From Clostridia bacterium (GTDB lineage Bacteria; Bacillota; Clostridia; Oscillospirales; Acutalibacteraceae), in NCBI GenBank assembly GCA_024689165.1, contig JAILDS010000306.1:1-9441 (forward strand): a stretch of 9,441 nt of DNA. Reading direction: 5' to 3'. The notes below the pieces were generated by a model, which searched no databases, was not told the origin of the DNA, and was given only the letters and a program-made list of their open reading frames with translations. Each line of letters opens with the position of its first letter. Position 1 is the first letter of the stretch. This document shows positions 1-5,553 of the stretch, in pieces. The position numbers and the translations under genes are program-made.

Positions 1-291
1 CACGTGACTTCCCAAGAATACCCTGGCATGGGCTGAGTATATCAGCGAATTGGGACCGATATAAACATTATCGGATATAAAAATATTGGGTTTACCTGAA
101 AACAGCGCTCCGTTTCCGATCGAGACATGCTCGCCGCAACCGCCCAATTGGCTTTTCAAATAAGGTAATTCGAAGCATTGATACCATTTTTTGCTGATAC
201 GTTTCAATGCTTTGGAAAAGAAAGCAGAATACCATTTGCAATGATACTTCTTTTGATTTTCCATCTCTGTTTTGCCTGGCAGTTCATTCAT
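1..291 (-). CDS. Hexapeptide-repeat (left-handed beta-helix) acyltransferase, N-terminal part, truncated by window edge
   Basis: The minus strand is open from an ATG at 291 to the left edge, giving 97 residues without a stop. After a basic, aromatic-rich N-terminal helix (residues ~14-46), the sequence enters hexapeptide repeats: GEHVSIGNGALF, then ISDNVYIGPNSLIYS, then ARVFLGSHV. These [I/V]G-x-x-[V/A] turns are typical of WcaF/WbbJ/maltose-acetyltransferase-like O-acetyltransferases of polysaccharide clusters. Such enzymes move an acetyl group from acetyl-CoA to a sugar. The catalytic His and the rest of the coil lie outside the window. The start was chosen because GGAAGG (about 11 bases upstream) precedes ATG 291. 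An upstream ATG at 333 and a downstream one at 264 have no obvious ribosome binding site. The gene is AT-richer than its right-hand neighbours and uses different codons, suggesting an exopolysaccharide-type gene of separate origin. The fold is fairly sure; the acceptor is unknown. Confidence 0.8.
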   Translation of the reverse strand, partial: MNELPGKTEMENQKKYHCKWYSAFFSKALKRISKKWYQCFELPYLKSQLGGCGEHVSIGNGALFSGKPNIFISDNVYIGPNSLIYSAHARVFLGSHV

Positions 292-533
292 TTGTTTATT
301 GTTCCTTCCGATCCGGTTGATATTCTGCTGCATTATTACAGCCGCTTCGAGGAAGTACGTATGATATGAATACTATGTTTATTCACCGCTTACGATTGTC
401 ATTCGCTCCTGATCGGCTCGGTTGATTCTTACCGCCGATTATCTCGGCCTAACCATTTGATTTACGTCCTGCACCACAGCGCACTGTTTACCAGTTTTCT
501 CTATGGTTTTTTGATCAAGTGAATTATACTATG
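292..533 (-). other. Gene-free AT-rich leader with stem-loop upstream of the acyltransferase
   Basis: No convincing gene is seen here on either strand. If the promoter at 523-551 is real, this is a ~225-base untranslated leader for the acyltransferase at 1-291. On the minus strand, 439-412 folds into a hairpin: a 5-bp stem (ATCGG with CCGAT), a 2-base bulge on one side, a 4-bp stem (CGGT with ACCG) and an 8-base loop. A shorter alternative hairpin (448-444 with 438-434, loop of 5) uses the same bases and excludes the first. The region could also be decayed sequence at the edge of an acquired cluster. Confidence 0.4.
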
Positions 534-551
534 AAAAAAAACACCGGGCAA
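523..551 (-). promoter_or_regulatory. Putative sigma-A-type promoter reading left, embedded in the pyk terminator
   Basis: On the minus strand, TTGCCC (551-546) is separated by 17 bases from a perfect TATAAT (528-523). The -35 lies in the 3' arm of the pyk terminator stem and the spacer includes its T-tract. It could drive the acyltransferase at 1-291. The perfect -10 and ideal spacing support it, but the -35 matches only 4 of 6 consensus bases and the T-rich DNA raises the chance of a random TATAAT. Confidence 0.4.
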
Positions 552-572
552 CCCTTTTCCGGGCTGTCCGGT
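534..572 (-). terminator. Rho-independent terminator of pyk (T-rich on both strands)
   Basis: Bases 572-543 form a 12-position stem (ACCGG..CAGCCC with GGGTTG..CCGGT, one A-C mismatch and one G-U pair) closed by a GGAAAA loop. On the minus strand the stem is followed by a G and then eight Ts (541-534), about 70 bases after the pyk stop. The plus strand also has a T-run after the stem (575-581), so it could stop transcription from both sides. Between the pyk stop and this hairpin lies a run of eight G (633-640, plus strand). Confidence 0.9.
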
Positions 573-644
573 CATTTTTTTGGTAATCAAAAACGAAGAG
601 AGTCGCAGCTTTCTTACGTCACGCCTCCGGAAGGGGGGGGAATG

Positions 645-2063
645 TCAGACCGTCTGGACCCTGAGCATATTGGTCGTACCGGACACGCCGAGAGGTATCC
701 CGGCGGTGATCACGGTCACGTCGCCGGGGCTGAGGTAACCCGCCCCGACGGCGACCTCGACGGCATGAGCGAACAGCGCGTCGGAGTTGTCCTTTTCTTC
801 GCAGAGAACAGGCTCCACGCCCCATGAGAGAGCGAGCTGGCGCAGGACGCGCTCATCGGTCGTCGCACCGACGATCGGCACTGCCGGGCGAAACCTCGAG
901 ATCATCCGGGCGGTCTTGCCGCTCTTCGTAACGGTCACGATCGCGGCGGCCCCCAGGTCCTGCGCGGCGGTCACGGTCGCGTCCGATATCGCGGCGGTAA
1001 CGTCGCCGCGAGGCTCGTCCGCGGCGCTGCTGAAGCGCTGCTTATAGTCGATATCGGCCTCCGTCGTCTCGGCTATCCTCGCCATCGTGCGCACCGCCTC
1101 GACGGGATGCTTGCCGACGGCGGACTCTCCGGAGAGCATGATTGCGCTCGTGCCGTCATATATCGCGCCGGCGACGTCGGTTATCTCCGCCCTGGTCGGG
1201 CGGGGGTTGTTTATCATGGATTCAAGCATCTGGGTAGCGGTAACGACGATCTTGCCGGCTGTGTAGACCTTTTTTATGATCATCTTCTGGATGGCCGGAA
1301 TGCGCTCGAACGGGACCTCGACGCCCATATCGCCTCGTGCGACCATAACGCCGTCGGCGGCCTCCGTTATTTCGTCGATGTTCGCGACGCCCTGCGCGTT
1401 CTCTATCTTCGCGATGATCCGGACCGTCTTCCAGCCTATCGCGTCGAGGTAGTTGCGCATTATCCGGACGTCTGTCGCGCTGCGGCAGAAGGAGGCGGCG
1501 ATGAAATCGAAGTCCATCCTTTTGCCGAACGAAAGGTCGTCCATATCCCGCTGTGAAAGATACGGCATGTTCAGCCTGACTCCGGGGACGTTGACCCCCT
1601 TACCGGGGGCAAGCTCGCCTCCGTCGACTACCGCGCATCTTATCTCCTGCCCGACGACATCCTCGACCCTCATGGCAACGAGCCCGTCGTTTATCAGTAT
1701 GTCGTCCCCGGCCTTTACGTCCGCGGGCAGGCCGTCGTAATTGACGAAGCACCTTTCGGCGCTGCCGACGCAGGGCTCCGTCGTCAGGGTGAAGACGTCC
1801 CCCTCCGAAACGCAGACTCCTTCCGGCTTTTCGAAGCCTCCCAGACGGATCTCGGGGCCTCTGGTATCGAGCATCGTCGCGACCGGCAGCTTCAGCGCGG
1901 CACGGAGCCGGGCGAGCTCCCTGAACCTTTTTTCATGGTCCTCGTGGGTTCCGTGGCTGAAATTGAACCTCGCGACGTTCATGCCCGCGCCGAGCATCTG
2001 CTCAAGCACGCCCGGAGCGTCAGTCGCCGGACCCAGCGTGCAGATTATCTTTGTCTTTTTCAT
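645..2063 (-). CDS. pyk: Pyruvate kinase
   Basis: Converts phosphoenolpyruvate and ADP to pyruvate and ATP in the last step of glycolysis; cytosolic. The 472 residues match the usual ~470-residue form without the extra C-terminal PEP-utiliser domain seen in Bacillus. Visible landmarks are RFNFSHG (Arg32, Asn34, Ser36), MLDTRGPEIR (64-73), the lid B domain at ~72-165, the signature IIAKIENAQGV with Lys219 and metal ligand Glu221, Asp245 in ARGDMGVE, VTATQML with Thr277, and the C-terminal ITAGIPLGVSGTTN. The loop TKSGKTARMIS (379-389) sits where the fructose-1,6-bisphosphate site lies in allosteric homologues. Glu71 in GPEIR predicts a potassium-dependent enzyme. The start MKKTKIICTLGP was preferred over an in-frame ATG at 2141 because the promoter (2098-2126) lies between the two; the ribosome binding site is weak. 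Transcribed divergently from the neighbouring surface operon. Confidence 0.98.
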   Translation of the reverse strand: MKKTKIICTLGPATDAPGVLEQMLGAGMNVARFNFSHGTHEDHEKRFRELARLRAALKLPVATMLDTRGPEIRLGGFEKPEGVCVSEGDVFTLTTEPCVGSAERCFVNYDGLPADVKAGDDILINDGLVAMRVEDVVGQEIRCAVVDGGELAPGKGVNVPGVRLNMPYLSQRDMDDLSFGKRMDFDFIAASFCRSATDVRIMRNYLDAIGWKTVRIIAKIENAQGVANIDEITEAADGVMVARGDMGVEVPFERIPAIQKMIIKKVYTAGKIVVTATQMLESMINNPRPTRAEITDVAGAIYDGTSAIMLSGESAVGKHPVEAVRTMARIAETTEADIDYKQRFSSAADEPRGDVTAAISDATVTAAQDLGAAAIVTVTKSGKTARMISRFRPAVPIVGATTDERVLRQLALSWGVEPVLCEEKDNSDALFAHAVEVAVGAGYLSPGDVTVITAGIPLGVSGTTNMLRVQTV

Positions 2064-2097
2064 TATCATTACCGCTTTCAGCATTACATACCGGAAA

Positions 2098-2126
2098 AGT
2101 ATAGTGCTTTTTTCCCTGACTGTCAA
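2098..2126 (-). promoter_or_regulatory. Promoter of pyk
   Basis: On the minus strand, a perfect TTGACA (2126-2121) is followed after 17 bases by TATACT (2103-2098). Initiation would fall near 2091, giving a leader of about 28 bases before ATG 2063. This is a near-consensus sigma-A promoter and it fixes the pyk start. Confidence 0.88.
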
Positions 2127-2152
2127 GGACCGAGGGAGCATCGGAGCTTGAC
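2122..2152. repeat. 31-bp imperfect inverted repeat between divergent promoters (candidate operator)
   Basis: Arms GTCAAGGACCGA (2122-2133) and TCGGAGCTTGAC (2141-2152) match as inverted repeats at 10 of 12 positions around the 7-base centre GGGAGCA. Each outer arm overlaps the -35 box of one of the two divergent promoters, so part of the symmetry comes from the two facing -35 boxes. The inner CCGA/TCGG symmetry is not explained by them. It could bind a dimeric regulator or be chance. Confidence 0.45.
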
Positions 2153-2176
2153 TTTGCCGTCCCGCGTCGGTATACT
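2148..2176 (+). promoter_or_regulatory. Promoter of the surface protein / serine hydrolase / hisA operon
   Basis: TTGACT (2148-2153), a 17-base spacer, then TATACT (2171-2176). The expected start of transcription is near 2183, leaving a ~44-base leader with AGGAGGT at 2214-2220. A possible TTG start at 2176 is excluded because it would lie in the -10 box. The -35 is 21 bases from the pyk -35, so two polymerases would probably compete. Confidence 0.88.
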
Positions 2177-2226
2177 TGCATCAGAACGGCAGTTCCGTCA
2201 TACAACCTTATGCAGGAGGTGCTTTC

Positions 2227-3303
2227 ATGGACAGCGGCAATCCGCAGAACGGCCCCTATCGGACGCCGGGCTTCGGTCCGGGCGGGAACAACGCCGGCTA
2301 TAACGCCGGCGAGGATATGCCCACCACTTTTTTCCCGGACCGGGAACCGACGTCGGACAATCAGGCGACGACAGCCGCTCCGGGGCAGCCTTATACTCAG
2401 CAGCCCTATGCCGCCCGGCAATACGGCGCTCCGCCTCAGCAGACGTATTATAATACACAGCAGTACACAAACGCCACAAGTCAGTACGCGCCTGCAGGTC
2501 CTCCGCCCACGCCGCCGAAGAAGGACCATAAAACAGCGATCATAATCTCCGTCATAGCCGCTGTTGTCGCAGTGGCCGCCGTTGCGATCATCGCCGTCGC
2601 CGTTCAGAGCCGCAGGAGCGTCCCCGAGGCAGTCGCGACCGTTCAACCGGCTGCCGATAACGCCGCCGCGGCGACAGACCGCGCCGAAGCCGACGCCCCA
2701 CGGCAGACGGAGGCGCAGGCTGGGCTCGAGATCGATATCACCTCGGCTCTTCCGACCGATCCTATGACTGAGCCCGCCGTCACCTCGGCGCCGATACCGG
2801 ATCAGGCCACCGCTGCAACGCAGGCGCAGGCCTACTCCGCGCCGGTCATAGCGTCGGCCGCCACTCTCAGCGGTTCGGTCCTGCCATCGTCCAACGTGTC
2901 CTCCTCAAGGAGCTTCGGCGCGGACCAGGCGATCGACGGCTACGCCGAAACGTGCTGGTGCGTGAACACGGACTCCTCCGGCGGAGCGGGAGGGTCTTTG
3001 GAGATACGCCTCGCAGGCACGGCTCTCATCAGCGGGATCGGCATCGTCAACGGCAATCTTTACCTCCCGGACGAGGGTCTGTACGCCGTCAACGGCCAGG
3101 TCAGGACCTTTTCGCTCAAGTTTTCCGACGGCTCGTCAGTAAGCCTGACTGCTGACTACAACCCGGACGCCTCGACGCAGTACCAGTATTTCAGATTCGA
3201 CTCGCCCGTCGCCGCAAGCTCGTTCATCCTGACCGTTGAAAGCGGCTACCCCGGCACAAAATACACGACCAACGTCTGCATCGGTGAGATAACGGTATTC
3301 TGA
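2227..3303 (+). CDS. Single-pass membrane protein with extracellular discoidin-like (NADase-type glycan-binding) domain
   Basis: 358 residues; the start ATG lies 6 bases after AGGAGGT. Residues 1-100 are a disordered cytoplasmic-side stretch rich in Pro, Gln, Tyr, Asn and Gly. Residues ~103-127 form one hydrophobic helix (Ala/Val/Ile), preceded by KKDHK and followed by RR. Residues 130-205 are an Ala/Thr/Pro/Glu-rich linker. Residues ~208-358 resemble the discoidin/F5-8C-like domain that Firmicutes use as a putative glycan-binding module: an IDGYAETCWC segment (236-245), a glycine turn, SLEIRL, ISGIGIVNGN, the VNGQVRTFSLKFSDGS strand (288-303), and a YPGTKYTTNVCIGEI end. There is no catalytic motif. 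It probably displays a carbohydrate-binding domain outside the membrane, but the ligand is unknown. It is the first gene of an operon and its stop is 4 bases from the serine hydrolase start, so the two products may work together at the envelope. Domain assignment is by eye. Confidence 0.75.
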   Translation: MDSGNPQNGPYRTPGFGPGGNNAGYNAGEDMPTTFFPDREPTSDNQATTAAPGQPYTQQPYAARQYGAPPQQTYYNTQQYTNATSQYAPAGPPPTPPKKDHKTAIIISVIAAVVAVAAVAIIAVAVQSRRSVPEAVATVQPAADNAAAATDRAEADAPRQTEAQAGLEIDITSALPTDPMTEPAVTSAPIPDQATAATQAQAYSAPVIASAATLSGSVLPSSNVSSSRSFGADQAIDGYAETCWCVNTDSSGGAGGSLEIRLAGTALISGIGIVNGNLYLPDEGLYAVNGQVRTFSLKFSDGSSVSLTADYNPDASTQYQYFRFDSPVAASSFILTVESGYPGTKYTTNVCIGEITVF

Positions 3304-3307
3304 AGCA

Positions 3308-4660
3308 ATGAAACGTCACGGAAGGATCCCCGCAGCAGCGCCGCTCATTCTCGCCGCGGTATGTATGCTGACAGCTTCGTCATGCTCGTTTCACGGTGCC
3401 ATGAGCATTCCCTCGTCTGTCGGAACGGAAGGCTACGTCACGTCTGATGCTGAAGAGACCATAACCGCGGCTCCCGTCTCCGAAACGACCGTCGTTCTGA
3501 GCGAAAGCGTCGGAACAGTCGCCGCCGTCAGCGCGCCGGAAACGTTTACCGGTGAGATCCCTGCAGAACGGACCGAAGCGGAGACCACGTCGGGCGCCGG
3601 AACCCTGGCCGTCCGTCTCGATGAGCTCTGCGGAAGCTCCGGCGCCGATGCGGTCCAGGCGGCATTTATCGACCGCGAGGGGACCATATACCGCTACTGC
3701 TTCGGATTTGCGGACTACTCCGAAGGCAGGCGCGTCGGTCCGGACACAAAATACCGCGTCGCTTCCCTTTCCAAGCTTGTCACGGACCTCGTATTTATGA
3801 GGCTCGAGGAAGACGGCGTCGTCGACCGGTCCGCAGACGTAGGCGATTATCTCGGCTACGCCGTCAGGAACCCGTCCTTCCCGGACGTCCCCATAACGGC
3901 GCACATGCTGATGTCGCACACATCCTCGCTCAAAGACTCGCAGAGATTTCTCGATTCGAGGCTGAATCAGTCCTCCGTACCGATGGCCGACCTGCTTTCC
4001 GGCTCTTTCAGCTACGCCGACAGAGCGCCGGGAAGCGCTTACGAGTACTCCAATTTCGGGGTCGCCGTCGTCGGGGCCGTCTGCGAAAAAGCAACGGGAC
4101 AGTTTTTCCAGAGCCTCGCGGAAAAATACGTTTTTTCACCTCTCGGCATCGACGCGGCGTACTGCGCGTCGATGCTCAGGGACAGCGGCGACGTCGGCGC
4201 TCTGTACGGGGCGGGAAGCATGTCGGTATCCGCCCAGCTCGACCTGCGTTTTTCGTCCGAGCCCGGGCAGACTCACCACCTGACGCAGGGCAACCTGACC
4301 ATTTCCGCAAAGGATTACGCCAGGATACTTCACGCCGTGCTCAACGGCGGCGTCTCGGCCGACGGGATACGGCTCGTCGGCGAGGAAGCCGCGGACGCGA
4401 TGCTCACGCCGGCGTTTTTCGACGGCTCGGAGGGAGTCGGCTACGGGACGTTCATCAAAAGCGGAATACTCGGCTCCGGTGAATGCTTTTACCACACCGG
4501 CAGCAATTTCGGGATGTACGCCGCTTACGTCGCCGACAAAGAGACCGGCGGTGCTTACGTCGTTCTCACCTCCGGCGCGCCCTACGAGCTTGACGGGCGG
4601 ACCGGCATTTACAGACTGTGCATGGACGTGATCCGCGAGATGCACGACTTTTTCAATTGA
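3308..4660 (+). CDS. Beta-lactamase-fold serine hydrolase, predicted lipoprotein
   Basis: 450 residues. The N-terminus MKRHGR, a hydrophobic stretch (9-21) and LTASSC predict a lipoprotein signal with Cys26 as the lipidated residue. A Thr/Glu/Ala/Ser-rich linker runs to ~100. The rest is a PF00144 (class C beta-lactamase / D-peptidase / esterase) fold with all three active-site motifs: SxxK as Ser153-Leu-Ser-Lys156, YxN as Tyr247-Ser-Asn249, and HTG at 396-398. The family marker LMSHTSSL (201-208) is also present. The catalytic machinery therefore looks intact. Family members are D-aminopeptidases, transpeptidase-like enzymes, teichoic acid D-alanyl esterases or other esterases; the substrate cannot be told from sequence, and true beta-lactamase activity is unlikely to be the main role. 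No good ribosome binding site is visible, and the start sits 4 bases after the upstream stop, so translation is probably coupled to it. Confidence 0.88.
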   Translation: MKRHGRIPAAAPLILAAVCMLTASSCSFHGAMSIPSSVGTEGYVTSDAEETITAAPVSETTVVLSESVGTVAAVSAPETFTGEIPAERTEAETTSGAGTLAVRLDELCGSSGADAVQAAFIDREGTIYRYCFGFADYSEGRRVGPDTKYRVASLSKLVTDLVFMRLEEDGVVDRSADVGDYLGYAVRNPSFPDVPITAHMLMSHTSSLKDSQRFLDSRLNQSSVPMADLLSGSFSYADRAPGSAYEYSNFGVAVVGAVCEKATGQFFQSLAEKYVFSPLGIDAAYCASMLRDSGDVGALYGAGSMSVSAQLDLRFSSEPGQTHHLTQGNLTISAKDYARILHAVLNGGVSADGIRLVGEEAADAMLTPAFFDGSEGVGYGTFIKSGILGSGECFYHTGSNFGMYAAYVADKETGGAYVVLTSGAPYELDGRTGIYRLCMDVIREMHDFFN

Positions 4661-4687
4661 ATCCGACGAGATGAAGGAGAGCTGAAA

Positions 4688-5425
4688 GTGCTGATTTTTC
4701 CCGCAATAGACCTTTACGGCGGCAAAGCTGTCCGCCTGCTGAAAGGCGATTATAAAAAAATGACCGTCTATTCCGAAGATCCGTCATCGGTCGCGGCGGC
4801 TTTCGAGCGCGACGGAGCAGAGTGCCTGCACATAGTCGACCTTGAGGGCGCGAGGGACGGCGGCAACGCCAACCTTTCCGCGGTAAAGGCGATCCGCCGC
4901 AGCGTCGGCATGTTCATCGAGCTCGGGGGCGGCATAAGAGACGTCCCGACCGTTGAACGATATCTCGGCCTCGGCGTGGACAGGGTGATCCTCGGCACCG
5001 CGGCGGTCGAAGACCCCGCTTTTCTCGACACCGCGCTCTCCCGATTCGGAGACAGGATCGCGGTCGGCGCCGACTGCCTGAACGGCTTCGTCGCGGTCAG
5101 GGGCTGGACGGACGTAACGAAAACAGAGCTCGGCGCGTTTTACGACGGGCTTTCCGAAAAGGGCGTCGCGACCGTTATCGTCACGGACATCTCAAAGGAC
5201 GGGGCCATGAATGGCCCGAACGCGGAAATGTACCGCTCGCTCGTCTCCCGGCGTCCCTCAGCCCGGAAGGACGGGGGCGTCCGCTCCGCCGACGTTATCG
5301 CCTCCGGCGGAGTATCGTCCATGGCGGATATCGGGGTCCTCGAGCAGACCGGCGTCGCTGGCGCGATAGTCGGCAAAGCCCTGTATGAGGGAACGATCGA
5401 GCCGCGAGAGCTGTTCAACCGCTGA
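4688..5425 (+). CDS. hisA: HisA: ProFAR isomerase of histidine biosynthesis
   Basis: Isomerises 5'-ProFAR to PRFAR, the fourth step of histidine biosynthesis; cytosolic (beta-alpha)8 barrel. 245 residues, the normal length. Catalytic Asp8 (FPAIDLY) and Asp129 (VGADC) are present, with phosphate-binding GGGIRD (80-85) and ASGGVSS (205-211) and the TDISKDG loop (166-172). The start is GTG at 4688, with AAGGAG 8 bases upstream and the family's typical MLIFPAIDL N-terminus. A slightly longer charged loop (188-200) is seen before the GGV strand. It follows the serine hydrolase by 27 bases with no terminator between, so it appears to be the last gene of a cell-surface operon rather than part of a standard hisHAFI block. 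The hairpins after it (5431-5498) may end the transcript. The family is certain. Confidence 0.97.
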   Translation: MLIFPAIDLYGGKAVRLLKGDYKKMTVYSEDPSSVAAAFERDGAECLHIVDLEGARDGGNANLSAVKAIRRSVGMFIELGGGIRDVPTVERYLGLGVDRVILGTAAVEDPAFLDTALSRFGDRIAVGADCLNGFVAVRGWTDVTKTELGAFYDGLSEKGVATVIVTDISKDGAMNGPNAEMYRSLVSRRPSARKDGGVRSADVIASGGVSSMADIGVLEQTGVAGAIVGKALYEGTIEPRELFNR

Positions 5426-5430
5426 CAAGT

Positions 5431-5498
5431 CCCGGAATTCCGGGGAATGCATTTTGAAAATGCAACGATCCCCAGGCGTCCTTCGCCTGACAGTTTTT
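5431..5498 (+). terminator. Hairpin cluster after hisA, ending in a weak rho-independent terminator
   Basis: Three inverted repeats follow the hisA stop: CCCGGAATTCCGGG (5431-5444, perfect), GCATTTTGAAAATGC (5449-5463) and CAGGCG-TCCTT-CGCCTG (5473-5489). The last is followed after four bases by five Ts (5494-5498), the form of a modest terminator. GGGGA (5442-5446) could also pair with TCCCC (5469-5473), enclosing the second repeat and competing with the first. It either ends the hisA transcript or modulates read-through to the next gene. Confidence 0.55.
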
Positions 5499-5553
5499 GT
5501 GAAACGGCCGGACATTCAGATCCGGTATCTTGATACAAAGGAAGGGTAATACC

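Noticed and set aside
178..369. 63-residue plus-strand frame with hydrophobic residues
   Set aside because: It is antisense to the start of the hexapeptide acyltransferase, which has clear repeat motifs on the minus strand, and has no ribosome binding site.
426..440. GGCGGTAA on the minus strand resembling the ops/JUMPstart pause element
   Set aside because: Only a short match, and ops with RfaH is a proteobacterial system; the host looks like a Firmicute. Kept only as part of the hairpin observation.
370..522. Open plus-strand frame of about 50 codons ending at TGA 520-522
   Set aside because: It has no ATG/GTG/TTG start with a ribosome binding site, follows directly on a stop in the same frame, lies in AT-rich leader sequence and resembles no family I know.
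2064..2141. 26-residue N-terminal extension of pyruvate kinase from ATG 2141
   Set aside because: The strong promoter lies between this ATG and 2063, so the extension would not be transcribed; it also matches no pyruvate kinase N-terminus.
2020..2646. Long minus-strand frame over the divergent promoter and surface gene
   Set aside because: Arg/Gly-rich antisense translation of a GC-rich gene; it overlaps both real genes and the promoters and shows no domain.
4136..4645. Minus-strand frame of 169 residues within the serine hydrolase
   Set aside because: Antisense shadow of a gene whose catalytic motifs are all in the plus frame.
4671..4685. Mini-ORF ATG AAG GAG AGC TGA in front of hisA
   Set aside because: The reading arises from the ribosome binding site itself (AAGGAG); four codons with no supporting signal.
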